64,000 nucleotides of DNA, taken from assembly GCA_041653595.1 (NCBI GenBank), contig JBAZFB010000004.1:1-64000 (forward strand), written 5' to 3'. The notes under the pieces are model-generated. The model saw only the letters and a program-made list of their open reading frames with translations, searched no databases and was not told the origin of the DNA. Position numbers and translations under genes: made by a program. This document shows, in pieces, positions 24,000 to 33,775 of this stretch (within the stretch, counting starts at the first letter, position 1; each line of letters begins with the position of its first letter). The DNA is from Candidatus Omnitrophota bacterium. GTDB lineage: Bacteria; Omnitrophota; Gorgyraeia; Pluralincolimonadales; Pluralincolimonadaceae.

Positions 24000-26126
24000 A
24001 TGAAAAATCCCCTCCCCGTCGTCCTGGCGTGCGTTTTTGTATTGGCCGCGGCCGAAGCCCACGCCTATAAGCCGGCCGCGATAAATTCGGCCATCGCTTC
24101 TTCCGAAAAAGTGGGCATGTACGGCCTGTTCGAACTTACGGTTGACCTGAGCGCCGAATACGAAAACCCGTTTGATCCCTCCCAGGTCGACCTCTCCTGC
24201 ATCTTCAAATCACCGTCCGCCAAGGAAATAAAAATCCCGGGATTCCTTTACTCATCGTCAGGGAAGAGGCCGGTCTGGAAGATACGTTTCTCCCCGAATG
24301 AAGAGGGAGAGTGGGCCTATTGCGCGGCAGTCGCAGACAGGCGGTCTTCTGCCAGGTCGCCGGCCGGAAGGTTCATGTGCGTCCCGTCCGGCGCGAGCGG
24401 ACCGGTGAGGGTAAGCAAGATCGATCCCTGTTATTTTGAGACCTCCGACGGAAAATTCTTCTTCCCTGTCGGCATGAACGTCGCGTGGCTCGGTGGGGAT
24501 ACGCTGTATAATTACGACGGCTATTATAAGAAGATAAGCGGCAACGGCGGGAACTGGTCGCGGCTGTGGCTGTGTTCCTGGGGCCTCGGGCTTGAATGGA
24601 AGAAGGACAAGTCGTACGGCGGCCTCGGGAAATACAATCTCAGGAACGCGGACAGGATAGATAAGATACTGGGGATGGCCGAAAAATACGGCATGCGCGT
24701 CCAGCTTACGATAAATATCCACGGCCAGTTTAGCACTTCATCAAATTCTGAGTGGGGCGTAAACCCATATAACGCCAAGAACGGCGGGCCATGCAAGTCC
24801 CCGCCGGATTTTTTTACGAACGAGGACGCAACAAAGCTCTTCAAGAACCAGCTCCGTTATATAATCGCCAGGTGGGGATACAGCCCGGCGATATTCTCGT
24901 GGGAGCTTTGGAACGAGATTGACCTGACCGACGGTTTCGACGAGGCCCGCGCCGGCGAATGGCACAAGGAGATGGCGGATTATATAAAGGGCGCGGACCC
25001 GCTCGGCCATATGATAACCACGAGTTTCTCAAAGCCGCTGGATTACTCGCTCTGGCGCGCGCCATACATCAGCTATACGCAGATCCACCAGTACAGCGAC
25101 GTTATGATAGACGAGATAGTCTTCCGCGCGAAGGAGTTCCGGGAGAGGTACGGAAAGCCGGTCCTTATCGCTGAAGTAGCCAGCACCGCGAAGGAAGGGA
25201 CAATAGAGCGCAGGCAGGATCCCCAGGGGATAAGGTTACATAACGCGCTCTGGTCTTCGGCCGCCTCGCCTGCAGCCGGGACCGCGATGTATTGGTGGTG
25301 GGACAGCTATATCAAGCCGCGAAACCTTTTCTACGAGCTTAGGGCGGTCTCCGGGTTTACCGCCGGCGATGACAGGCGCGGTAAAAAGTTCACGGATATC
25401 GATTACAGGATAATTTACCCCAAGGATACCTATAATACGCTCACTTTCACGCCTTATCTCGACTGGCAGGCCTCGACCGCCTCGGAATTCATCGTGGGGA
25501 ACGACGGGCGCGTCTCGGATATCGACAAACTTTCGAGGTTTTTCCAGGGCTCGGCGCACACGGACATGAAGGTCACTCCGGTATTCGCCGTAGATTATCC
25601 CGAGGACGGCTCGTTCACCCTTAATATCGACATGGTATCCGAGGGCGGGGCCAAAGCTGCCATCTGGCTTGACGACCGGATGGTCCTGGAACATATCTAT
25701 AAGCCGCTCCCGAGTTATAAGCATCTCGATGACAGTTTCGAGGTCGGCGTGAGCAAGGGGAAGCACCGCATAAAGATAACCAATGACGGGCCCGATTGGT
25801 TCAGGGTCAGGAACATCTGCCTGAGCGGCTATTCCAACCCGCTCCAGGTGGTAGGTATCCGGTCCGGCGATTCGGCGTATCTTTGGTTCAAAAACAGGGA
25901 TGACACGGTCGATAACCGCAGGAAAGGCGTCAGGTATACCTGGATAGAGATACCCAGGGTCGTCATAACCGGTTTGAAGGACGGGGATTACGCAGTCGAA
26001 TATTTCGATACCATCGCCGGCGGCGTGATCCGGAGCGAGAAAACCGGGTGCCGGAACGGCAGCCTCGAGCTGGTCATACCAACCTTTACCACCGATCTGG
26101 GCTGCAAGGTCAAACTCTCCAGATAA
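24000..26126 (+). CDS. Secreted GH5-like (DUF5060) glycoside hydrolase
   Basis: The 708-residue protein has a signal peptide (about 1-22, AHA-YK), a DUF5060 domain at once after it (about 30-130: FELTVDLSAEYENPFDPSQVDLS, PGFLYS, VWKIRFSP, EGEWAY) and a clan GH-A barrel (about 140-465) with NIHGQFS, acid/base Glu306 in ELWNEI and nucleophile candidate Glu392 in IAEVAS. The C-terminal part (about 480-700) is beta-rich and includes a segment like a carbohydrate-associated sandwich (FTLNIDMVSEGGAKAAIWLDD). Unlike the 5281 and 13557 paralogues it has no leading jelly-roll. It is the last gene of the ABC transporter operon. The nucleophile context (EVAS) differs from the EIG/EYGG of its paralogues, so specificity may differ. 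Confidence 0.82.
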   Translation: MKNPLPVVLACVFVLAAAEAHAYKPAAINSAIASSEKVGMYGLFELTVDLSAEYENPFDPSQVDLSCIFKSPSAKEIKIPGFLYSSSGKRPVWKIRFSPNEEGEWAYCAAVADRRSSARSPAGRFMCVPSGASGPVRVSKIDPCYFETSDGKFFFPVGMNVAWLGGDTLYNYDGYYKKISGNGGNWSRLWLCSWGLGLEWKKDKSYGGLGKYNLRNADRIDKILGMAEKYGMRVQLTINIHGQFSTSSNSEWGVNPYNAKNGGPCKSPPDFFTNEDATKLFKNQLRYIIARWGYSPAIFSWELWNEIDLTDGFDEARAGEWHKEMADYIKGADPLGHMITTSFSKPLDYSLWRAPYISYTQIHQYSDVMIDEIVFRAKEFRERYGKPVLIAEVASTAKEGTIERRQDPQGIRLHNALWSSAASPAAGTAMYWWWDSYIKPRNLFYELRAVSGFTAGDDRRGKKFTDIDYRIIYPKDTYNTLTFTPYLDWQASTASEFIVGNDGRVSDIDKLSRFFQGSAHTDMKVTPVFAVDYPEDGSFTLNIDMVSEGGAKAAIWLDDRMVLEHIYKPLPSYKHLDDSFEVGVSKGKHRIKITNDGPDWFRVRNICLSGYSNPLQVVGIRSGDSAYLWFKNRDDTVDNRRKGVRYTWIEIPRVVITGLKDGDYAVEYFDTIAGGVIRSEKTGCRNGSLELVIPTFTTDLGCKVKLSR

Positions 26127-26128
26127 GA

Positions 26129-26148
26129 TGTTATCGGTCACATTGACA
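26129..26148 (+). promoter_or_regulatory. LacI-type operator TGTTATCGGTCACA next to a TTGACA -35 box
   Basis: TGTTATCGGTCACA (26129-26142) directly abuts TTGACA (26143-26148). A weak -10 candidate, TAACCT, lies 17 bp further on (26166-26171). The 14-mer differs by one base from the site at 34725-34738 in front of the second LacI gene. It probably mediates control of the 26195 regulator and the GH2 operon. Confidence 0.55.
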
Positions 26149-26194
26149 AAAGGCCGTTCGTATGGTAACCTTTCTTTTAGAGGTATGCTAATCA

Positions 26195-27220
26195 ATGAAA
26201 CGTTTCGATAAATCCAGTATAACGATAAAAGACGTGGCAAAACGGGCGGGGGTCGCTCACTCAACCGTCTCTCTTGTTATGAACGACCGTGAACACGTGT
26301 CGCCGAAGCTGCGCGAACGTATCCTTAAGATCGCCAAAGAGATGGGCTATATGCCCAACCTGGTCGCGCGCAGCCTTATCAGCAAGAAATCGTCCACCGT
26401 AGGGGTGGTATTCCCCGAGAACCCGCATTTCTTCACCATAACGTACTTCCTTATGATAATAGAGGGCATACAGAACGCCTGTAAGAAATACGACAGGGCG
26501 CTCATGTTCTTCAGCCTCGACCAGACCAAAGGCGAGTCGTATTACCAGATATCCCGCAAATGGCTTATCGACCTCATGGTCATCCTGAACGTCGATTACA
26601 CAAGAGATATCTCCAAAGACATCCGCGACCTAAAAGACAACGGCATAGCCTTCTCTTTAGTGACAAAATATAACGGCAAAGAAAAGGTCAACTCGGTCTG
26701 CGTCGATAATTTCGAGGGCGTGAGATTGGCCCTGGAATATCTGGCCTCGCAAGGCCACAAGCGCGTCGGGTTCATAAGCGGCAACCCGAACTCGGCAGAC
26801 GGCCCCGAAAGGCTGCAGGCGTTCAAGGTCCTATCCAAAAAGATGGGCTTTGACCAGGACGAGGAGCTTATCGTCTACGGCGATTTCACGTTCGAGAGCG
26901 GCGAGAGGGAGGTCCCGAAGCTCCTGGGGCTCAAGAAACGCCCCACCGCGATATTCGCGGCGAGCGATTATATGGCCATCGGCGCGATGCGCGTCATGAA
27001 AGCGCAGGGTATCTCTATACCCAAAGACATGGCGTTGATGGGGTTCGATAATACCCTCGAGGTCGCTTATGTCGAACCCCCGCTGACGACGATAAGGCAG
27101 CCTCTCCAGGAGATGGGAGAGAAGGCGGTCGACCTCGCAGTCCGCTCCATGAACGACGAGAATTTTGAACCCCAGATGGCAGTGATAAAACCCGAACTCA
27201 TCAAGAGGCAATCATGCTGA
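26195..27220 (+). CDS. LacI-family transcriptional regulator of the GH2 operon
   Basis: The 341-residue protein has an N-terminal LacI helix-turn-helix and hinge (about 8-62: ITIKDVAKRAGVAHSTVSLVMN, LRERILKIAKEMGYMPN, VARSLISKKS) and a periplasmic-binding-like sensor (about 66-335: VGVVFPENPHFF, VRLALEYLASQGHKRVGFISG, PTAIFAASDYMAIGAM, LMGFDNTLEVAYVEPPLTTIRQP). It overlaps the start of the GH2 gene by 7 nt, so it is a cluster-local regulator. An operator-like site lies in its promoter. The sugar effector is unknown. Confidence 0.9.
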   Translation: MKRFDKSSITIKDVAKRAGVAHSTVSLVMNDREHVSPKLRERILKIAKEMGYMPNLVARSLISKKSSTVGVVFPENPHFFTITYFLMIIEGIQNACKKYDRALMFFSLDQTKGESYYQISRKWLIDLMVILNVDYTRDISKDIRDLKDNGIAFSLVTKYNGKEKVNSVCVDNFEGVRLALEYLASQGHKRVGFISGNPNSADGPERLQAFKVLSKKMGFDQDEELIVYGDFTFESGEREVPKLLGLKKRPTAIFAASDYMAIGAMRVMKAQGISIPKDMALMGFDNTLEVAYVEPPLTTIRQPLQEMGEKAVDLAVRSMNDENFEPQMAVIKPELIKRQSC

Positions 27221-30200
27221 AAAAAACCTTCCCGTATTTTGCGATAGCGGTCTTCCTGACGTGCGCGTTCGCGCCTGCGCAGGTGTATCCCGCCCAGGAC
27301 GCGGGACCCGGGGTCCAGCCCCCCACATTCGAGGTAAAAGAGATAGACGGCCTGTATCTCCCGTTCCAGAACGGGATACCTTTCCCGTCATGGGAGAGGC
27401 AGGACCGCCCTTACATTGAATTGGACGGCTCATGGAGGTCCGAACGGCAGGGCGTCGACCACAAACTTACGCTTTACAAGAGGACGCCGGAGACCTTAAA
27501 ACTCCTCGAAGAAGAGAGCGCCGGCAGGTATAAGGCCGATTACGACGACAGCGCGTGGAAAGAGAAGCCTGTCCCGGGCGTCGAGGACCCGGCCCCTGAC
27601 AGGTATATGGACGGGGCATGGTACAGGAGGCATTTCACAGTCCCGGCCGACGCGTCCGGCAAGTACGTTAAGCTCATGTTCGAGGCCGCGAATTATTTTA
27701 CGGATGTGTGGATCAACGGCAAATGGATAGGCTGCCATGAAGGCGGCTATACGCCGTTCGCGTTCGATATAAGCCAATACCTTAACTATGGGCAGGATAA
27801 TGTCATAGCCGTCCGCGTAGATAATATCCCGTGGCTCCCCAACGGAGACGCCTCGTCCGAAGCGCTCAGTACCAACGACCATAACATAGTCCCTTACGTT
27901 ACAGGCGACTGGTGGAATTACGGCGGGATAACAAGGAGCGTATATATAGAGATATCTCCGCCGGTCTCTATTGTCCGCGCCGACATAAAACCGAAACTGG
28001 TCAACGAGAAAGATTCCGAACTGACGATAGATGTGACCGTTTATAACCGGAGCGATGCCGAATTCGATTCATCCCTTGCCCTCAAGATCGTCCAGGCCAA
28101 TGTGAAGGACGACAACTTAGAGGAAGCGTCTGTAAAGAAGATAGCTACAGGCAGGACCGTCTCCCTGGAAGGCGAAACCTCCAAACAGGTAACGTTGAAG
28201 GCGGGCGAGGCGAAGGTGTTCAGGTTCTCGCTGAAATCGGGCGGGCTCAAACCCTGGTCGCCGGAGTCGCCTAACCTTTACGTGTTACGGGTAACCCTCG
28301 GGGACAGGAAAGCAAGATCGGGCGAGCTCTACACCCAGTTCGGCGTCAGGGAGGTAAGCGTAGATAAAGCCAACGCTAAACTGCTCCTGAACGGCAAAGA
28401 GATATTCCTCCGCGGTATCGCGCGCCATGAAGTATTTTACGGAGAGCCCGGCCCGCTGGTTTACGGCCCGGCCGCGGTCACGGCGGATTTCAAGTACATA
28501 AAGGACGCCAACGCGAATTTCGTCAGGACGGCCCATTATCCCAACCAGCAGCAGACCTACACTATCGCCGACAGGATGGGGCTTCTCGTATGGGAGGAGA
28601 TACCCATGTTCTGGTTCACCGGGCCGGAGTTCCTCATCCAGAAAAACGTCCGGGGCATCGGAAGGCAAATGTGGTTCGAGATGATATACCGCGATTATAA
28701 CAGGCCGTCGGTCATAATCTGGGGCGCGTGCAACGAATGCAGCTGGCAGGGGGAGAGGGCCGCTTTTATAAAAGACCTGCGGGAGAACGCTTATAAGGTC
28801 GACGGGACCCGGCTTGTAGCGCAGTCAGCCTCGGGAAGCGATCCTACCGACGCCACCCAGAAGGAATGCGATATCATAGGGTTTACGACTTATTACGGTA
28901 TATTCTACGGCAACTCGTATTTTGCCGATACGAAAGAAGCGCTCAGGAAGACCCATGAAGCTTTTCCGGACAAACCGGTCATATCCACCGAATACGGCGT
29001 CTGGGCCCGTTACGGGGACCTTGCCCAGGAAGCGTCGCAGGTCGAAGTGGCGAAAGATACCTTCAAGGCTTTCAGGGACTTCCCGTTCGTCGCCGGCGCG
29101 ACATGGTGGACGATCGCGGATTGGCACACGATGATCAACGAGCCGGAGGTTATGGGCACTATGACGATCGACAGGAAATTCCAGAAGCCGGTATATTTCC
29201 AGCTGCAGCGGCAATATGCCTCGCTTTTAGGCGACCTGGCGGTCGAGCTTAAAGAACCGAAGGAAGAAGCGGTCTTGCAGGGAAAAGCCGGTATATCGGC
29301 CGAGATAAAAGGGGAAGAAAAGCCCGAGGCGGTGGAACTGATGGTAGAAGGGAAACTCTTGGGCCGGCTATACCAGAAGAAAGACCTTTACCGGATGGAA
29401 TTGGACACGTCAAAACTTCCGGAAGGCAAACATATGCTTATCGTCCGCGCGACCGGCAAGAAGAGTTATTATGTCTCCGGTTTCGTCCGGGTCATCGTAG
29501 ATAATATAGACGAACTTCCTGCGGTCACTGTCAATCTCAAAGATAACGACGCAGTTATAGGCAAAGTCTCGCTGAAGGCCGTCGCGGCCGACGACAGGGG
29601 CATCGCCTCGGTCACTTATTCCGTCGACGGGGGAGAGCCCAAGCAGATGGAAGGCATAGGCGAGGGAAACTACCAGGCGGTATGGGACGCCTCGCAGCTT
29701 CCCGACGGCTCTACTCATGATATTAAATTCATAGTGACGGACACGGGCAGCCAGACCTCCGGGGCAACGGCCAAAGTAACTATCGATAATAAGCCGGGCA
29801 AGTATGCGGAGTTGCCGTTCGACCACGACTGGATCTCATGGAACACAAGCCGCAATGACGGGACCGGCTATGACTTCCCGGCGGAGGAACTGCCGGACTC
29901 GAATTCCGAGTTCATATTCAACGGCGCGGAAAAGGTAAAGTTCAAATTCGGCGACAAGGCCGACGGCCAAAAGAACACCGTCGAATGCGGCAGGCAAAAG
30001 ATAGCTTTCCCGCCCGGGTATTATACGAAAGTATATATTCTTGGCAGCATGCATGACGGCGGTTCGAAACAGACGTTCGTCCTGAACTACACCGACGGGA
30101 CATCGGCGAAGATCGTGACAGGTTTTTCAGACTGGTGGGGCGGCAATCCCATCTACGGCGAAGAAGCAGCCGTAGTGACGACGTACCATCATGAATCGGC

Positions 30201-31767
30201 CGGCGACAGGAAGCCCGGCGTGGCGCTTTATATGCAGACGCTCGAGCCGGACAAGAGCAAGATCCTCTCTTCGATCACCCTGCCCGCGGACAAGAGATTG
30301 AATATATTCGCGATCACCCTTGAGGGGGAGGCCTCTAACATTCCCTTGCCCGAGCCCGCTATAAGTAAGCCCGGGCCCAACTCATCGGTGGGCGGCGCCG
30401 TAAAGATCGCGGCGGAGGACAAGCAGGAAAATATAGCGAAGATCGATTATTCCGTGGACGGGGGAGAGTGGATGCCGATGTCGCCTTCGGCCGCAGGGAC
30501 TTATACCGCCGAATGGGACACGTCAAAAGTGCCGGGGATAAATCATACGATAAGCGTAAAGGCGACCGATAAGATCGGGCAGATAAATATAAAAAGCATA
30601 GACGTGAGGGTCGTAAATAAGGTCACCATAGTATTCCCGTTCGACGGCGCCAGCATATATAAAATGGCTACTCTTATGGTCGAGCCGAGGGCCAACACGG
30701 AAGTCGATAAACTGGAGTATTCAATCGATAACGGCCGGTTTATCGAGATGACGCCGAATATGGGGCTCTACACGGCCGAGTGGAAGATAGACGAGGGGTA
30801 TAAGCCCGGCTCAAGCCATACGCTGATGGTCAGGGAGAACGAGAAAGGCGGCGGGGTCACGATAGACACGGTCAAGGTAACGGCCGATACCGTCAAGATA
30901 ATGATAGCGGAGCCGGTCAAGGGCCATACGATAAAGGTCGACAAGAACATAAGGGACTGGGTAGGCACCGCGCCGGCCCAGGAGAATACGGCGACTATCA
31001 GCGGAGGCGAATATATCTGGGAAGACGCCAAAGGCGACGATACCGGAAACGGGCATTACACTTATCCGACTAATAAAGCGCTGACTAAAGGCGCCGACCT
31101 TAGGGAATTCAGGGCCACATGGGACAACGAGAACCTGTACCTGATGATAAAATGCGACCGGCCCGGGGATTTCTGGACGCCTTACAGGATAATAGGCATA
31201 GACCAGGACGGCGCTAAAGGCGGCAAGGGCGGCACGCAGGTCCTTGCCCAGGGCGACGGGGACCAGGATACCGGCTGTTACGGTAATCTTAAGGTCTCGC
31301 CGGATTTGGCGTGCGAATATGTGATAGGGATATTCAATTCCTACAAGGGCCGGATCTGGGACGCGAAGGGGAGAACTATCGCCCGCAAAGAAGGAGATAG
31401 CAACGATACGCAGGGGTTCATGATCGACGACGCCAACTGGAACTCGGTCGAGGTCGCTATTCCTTTGAAACTCATCGGCGGAAGCCCTGCGGGCCATACG
31501 TGGAGGTTCGTTGTGGGGACCGGCCAGCAGGACAACGGAATTTTCAGGAAAGTGGATAAGGACGTGTCCGAGTGGCACGGCGGCGGGGGCGAGGCGAACA
31601 GCTCGAACCCGTACACTTACGACCTGGCAAGCCCGGACAGGAAGACGCAGGAATATGAGTTGAACAGCTACAAGAAGGACGGGGACTCTTCGGACCCGTC
31701 GACGTTCGCGGTAATAAACAGATCTTATCTTGCGGTCACTTTCAGCGACGAGGCAAAGTCCCCGTAA
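27214..31767 (+). CDS. Large secreted GH2 glycoside hydrolase with Ig-like and glucodextranase-C-like modules
   Basis: The 1517-residue protein has a signal peptide (about 1-27). Domains: GH2 sugar-binding sandwich (about 50-245, WYRRHFTVP, DVWINGKWIGCHEGGYTPF), immunoglobulin-like domain (about 250-380), GH2 barrel (about 385-680) with acid/base Glu508 in ACNECSW and nucleophile Glu593 in STEYGVW. Then come Ig-like repeats (YSVDGGEP... and YSVDGGEW...), a beta-sandwich (about 870-1040) and a C-terminal module (about 1235-1510) with GHTIKVDKNIRDW and DAKGDDTGNGHYTYP, resembling the glucodextranase C-terminal module. GH2 covers beta-galactosidases, beta-mannosidases and beta-glucuronidases; beta-mannosidase or galactosidase fits the locus but is not proven. 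Three genes downstream repeat the C-terminal module. Confidence 0.83.
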   Translation: MLKKTFPYFAIAVFLTCAFAPAQVYPAQDAGPGVQPPTFEVKEIDGLYLPFQNGIPFPSWERQDRPYIELDGSWRSERQGVDHKLTLYKRTPETLKLLEEESAGRYKADYDDSAWKEKPVPGVEDPAPDRYMDGAWYRRHFTVPADASGKYVKLMFEAANYFTDVWINGKWIGCHEGGYTPFAFDISQYLNYGQDNVIAVRVDNIPWLPNGDASSEALSTNDHNIVPYVTGDWWNYGGITRSVYIEISPPVSIVRADIKPKLVNEKDSELTIDVTVYNRSDAEFDSSLALKIVQANVKDDNLEEASVKKIATGRTVSLEGETSKQVTLKAGEAKVFRFSLKSGGLKPWSPESPNLYVLRVTLGDRKARSGELYTQFGVREVSVDKANAKLLLNGKEIFLRGIARHEVFYGEPGPLVYGPAAVTADFKYIKDANANFVRTAHYPNQQQTYTIADRMGLLVWEEIPMFWFTGPEFLIQKNVRGIGRQMWFEMIYRDYNRPSVIIWGACNECSWQGERAAFIKDLRENAYKVDGTRLVAQSASGSDPTDATQKECDIIGFTTYYGIFYGNSYFADTKEALRKTHEAFPDKPVISTEYGVWARYGDLAQEASQVEVAKDTFKAFRDFPFVAGATWWTIADWHTMINEPEVMGTMTIDRKFQKPVYFQLQRQYASLLGDLAVELKEPKEEAVLQGKAGISAEIKGEEKPEAVELMVEGKLLGRLYQKKDLYRMELDTSKLPEGKHMLIVRATGKKSYYVSGFVRVIVDNIDELPAVTVNLKDNDAVIGKVSLKAVAADDRGIASVTYSVDGGEPKQMEGIGEGNYQAVWDASQLPDGSTHDIKFIVTDTGSQTSGATAKVTIDNKPGKYAELPFDHDWISWNTSRNDGTGYDFPAEELPDSNSEFIFNGAEKVKFKFGDKADGQKNTVECGRQKIAFPPGYYTKVYILGSMHDGGSKQTFVLNYTDGTSAKIVTGFSDWWGGNPIYGEEAAVVTTYHHESAGDRKPGVALYMQTLEPDKSKILSSITLPADKRLNIFAITLEGEASNIPLPEPAISKPGPNSSVGGAVKIAAEDKQENIAKIDYSVDGGEWMPMSPSAAGTYTAEWDTSKVPGINHTISVKATDKIGQINIKSIDVRVVNKVTIVFPFDGASIYKMATLMVEPRANTEVDKLEYSIDNGRFIEMTPNMGLYTAEWKIDEGYKPGSSHTLMVRENEKGGGVTIDTVKVTADTVKIMIAEPVKGHTIKVDKNIRDWVGTAPAQENTATISGGEYIWEDAKGDDTGNGHYTYPTNKALTKGADLREFRATWDNENLYLMIKCDRPGDFWTPYRIIGIDQDGAKGGKGGTQVLAQGDGDQDTGCYGNLKVSPDLACEYVIGIFNSYKGRIWDAKGRTIARKEGDSNDTQGFMIDDANWNSVEVAIPLKLIGGSPAGHTWRFVVGTGQQDNGIFRKVDKDVSEWHGGGGEANSSNPYTYDLASPDRKTQEYELNSYKKDGDSSDPSTFAVINRSYLAVTFSDEAKSP

Positions 31768-31816
31768 AGGGGGAGCGAAAAAGTAATTAAACCGGTACAA
31801 AAAGGAGGGCGGTAAA

Positions 31817-32722
31817 ATGGGTAAAGTGGCGGTGCTGTTAGCGGTCGGATTGGTCTTTTCGTCTGTCTGTTTCGCCGAGGATGCGGTCACAGGGCATACT
31901 ATCGCGGTCGACAAAAATATAAAGGACTGGACCGGCGTTGCTCCGGAGCAGGAGAACTCGGCAGCGGTAAGTAACGGCGAGTATATCTGGAAGGATGCCG
32001 CCGGCGACGATACGGGAAACGGGAAATACACTTATCCTTTGGATAAAGCGCTCAAGAAGGGCGCGGACCTGAAGGAGTTCAGGGTCACGTTCGACAAGGA
32101 GAACCTTTATATCCTGATCAAGACCGACAGGCCCGGAGACTGGTGGACCGGCTACAAGGTAATAGGGATACACAAGGAAGGCGTAGAGGGCGGCACGCAG
32201 GTCCTGGCCCAGGGCGATCCCGACGAATTAAATTTTGATTCGGGCACTTTCGCCAACCTGAAGGCCGCGCCGGCGTTATCCTGCCAGTATGTGGTGGCGG
32301 TCTCCTCGACTTACAAAGGCCGTATCTATGACGAGAAAGGCAAGATGATAGCGCGCAAAGAAGCGCAACCGGATGATACAGCCGGGTTCAAGGTTGACGA
32401 TTTCAACTGGAACGCGGTAGAGATAGCGATCCCGTTAAGCCTCATCGGCGGAAGCCCGGCGGGCCAGACATGGAAGTTCATTGTGGCAGTCGGACAGCAG
32501 GATAACGATATTGCCCGTAAGGTACTTGTCGAACAGAGCCAGTATAACGGCGGCGGCGGGGCCGAGAACGGCGAAAATCCGAGCGCATATGACCTCGCAG
32601 GCGCCGATAAGGCTACGCAGGAGAAAGATCTCGGAAGTTATGATCCTAACGCGTCAGAGGGTGACCTGAAAGGGTTAGCGACGATCGAGAAGTCGTTCTT
32701 GACCGTTAATTTCGCGAAATAA
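31817..32722 (+). CDS. Secreted stand-alone glucodextranase-C-like module (copy 1)
   Basis: The 301-residue protein has a signal peptide (about 1-20, CFA-ED) and then only the module found at the C-terminus of the GH2 enzyme: GHTIAVDKNIKDWTG, YIWKDAAGDDTGNGKYTYP, DLKEFRVTFDKENLYILIK, GTQVLAQGD, PLSLIGGSPAGQTWKFIVAVGQQDN, YNGGGGAENGENPSAYDLAG and a final IEKSFLTVNFAK. A GGAGGGCGG site precedes the ATG. Related modules are thought to bind carbohydrate or cell-wall material. Its co-expression with GH2 suggests an accessory binding protein. Confidence 0.75.
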   Translation: MGKVAVLLAVGLVFSSVCFAEDAVTGHTIAVDKNIKDWTGVAPEQENSAAVSNGEYIWKDAAGDDTGNGKYTYPLDKALKKGADLKEFRVTFDKENLYILIKTDRPGDWWTGYKVIGIHKEGVEGGTQVLAQGDPDELNFDSGTFANLKAAPALSCQYVVAVSSTYKGRIYDEKGKMIARKEAQPDDTAGFKVDDFNWNAVEIAIPLSLIGGSPAGQTWKFIVAVGQQDNDIARKVLVEQSQYNGGGGAENGENPSAYDLAGADKATQEKDLGSYDPNASEGDLKGLATIEKSFLTVNFAK

Positions 32723-32755
32723 GCCCGGCTCATCGTAAACAGGAAGGGCAGACAT

Positions 32756-33775
32756 ATGAAAAGAGTCCCCTACTTTCTTTTTTATATGTTCGTAGCGATG
32801 AGCGCCATCTTTTTTATGGATCAACGGATGGCAGGCGCTTTTTCCGGCCATCCGGTCCTTGTCGGCGGCGCGACCAACGATTGGATCGGGACGGCGCCGT
32901 CCGAACCCAACAGCTGGACGATAAGCGGCGGGGAATATATATGGAAGGACGGCGTGGGCGATGATACCGGTAACGGCAGTTATACCTATCCTCTCCAGAA
33001 GGCCCTGAAAGGCGGATGCGACCTAAGGGAGTTCAGGCTTACCTACGACGACAAGAACCTCTACTTATTGATAAAATGCGACCGGCCCGGGGATTTCTGG
33101 CCCCCTTTAAGGATAATAGGGATACATAAAGAGGGAATGGTGGGCGGAATGACCGTCCTGGCGCAGGGCGATGCGAATGAACCGAATTTTGATAAAGGAG
33201 TTTCCGCCAACCTGAAGGTCGCGCCCGAGTTAGCCTGCCAATACGTGATCGCTATATCATCCTCCGCATATAAGGGCCGGATATGGGATGCCGAAGGAAA
33301 ACTTGTTGCCCGGAAAGAGGGCGAAAAGAACGATACTCCCGGTTTTAAAGTGGAAGGCGTAAATTGGAATCATGTCGAAGCCGCGATACCGCTGGAGCTG
33401 ATAGGCGGCAGTCCGGCGGGACAGGTGTGGAAGGTCATTATCGCCATAGGCCAGCAGGATTTTGATGTCGCGCGCAAGATAGACGTGGACGCGAGCGAAT
33501 GGAACGGCGGCGGCGGCGCGCCGAACAATTCCAATCCGTATATCTATGACCTGGCCGGCGCCGATAAAGAGACGCAGGAGAAAGAATTGGGAAGCTATAA
33601 CCTTAATGCGCCGTTCGGGGATCCCGACGGATTCGCCGTTATAGCGAAATCATTCCTGAAAATCGATTTCAGCAATGAGGGTCCCGGTAAATTATCAAGG
33701 AGGGGTGAAAATGGCACGGAAACCGGTTTTTTATCTGGCGTTGGCGTCTTTTTTCCTGCTCTGCTCTCACGCTGA
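32756..33775 (+). CDS. Secreted stand-alone glucodextranase-C-like module (copy 2), apparently with lost stop
   Basis: The 339-residue reading frame has an N-terminal signal anchor (about 5-25) and the same module as its neighbours: GHPVLVGGATNDWIG, EYIWKDGVGDDTGNGSYTYP, LYLLIKCDRPGDFWPP, ELIGGSPAGQVWKVIIAIGQQD and WNGGGGAPNNSNPYIYDLAG. Paralogues end a few residues after KSFLxVxF; this one reads on for about 33 extra residues, through the ribosome-binding site and 65 nt into the next gene. One missing A before a TGA at 33676 would explain it: AAA TGA would have become AAT GAG. The extra tail is low-complexity and probably not functional. Function is inferred to be polysaccharide binding. Confidence 0.72.
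   Translation: MKRVPYFLFYMFVAMSAIFFMDQRMAGAFSGHPVLVGGATNDWIGTAPSEPNSWTISGGEYIWKDGVGDDTGNGSYTYPLQKALKGGCDLREFRLTYDDKNLYLLIKCDRPGDFWPPLRIIGIHKEGMVGGMTVLAQGDANEPNFDKGVSANLKVAPELACQYVIAISSSAYKGRIWDAEGKLVARKEGEKNDTPGFKVEGVNWNHVEAAIPLELIGGSPAGQVWKVIIAIGQQDFDVARKIDVDASEWNGGGGAPNNSNPYIYDLAGADKETQEKELGSYNLNAPFGDPDGFAVIAKSFLKIDFSNEGPGKLSRRGENGTETGFLSGVGVFFPALLSR

Noticed and set aside
31759..31774. TCCCC/GGGGA hairpin after the GH2 gene as a terminator
   Set aside because: Five base pairs with no T-tract, and the next gene has no promoter of its own; probably ordinary intercistronic sequence.
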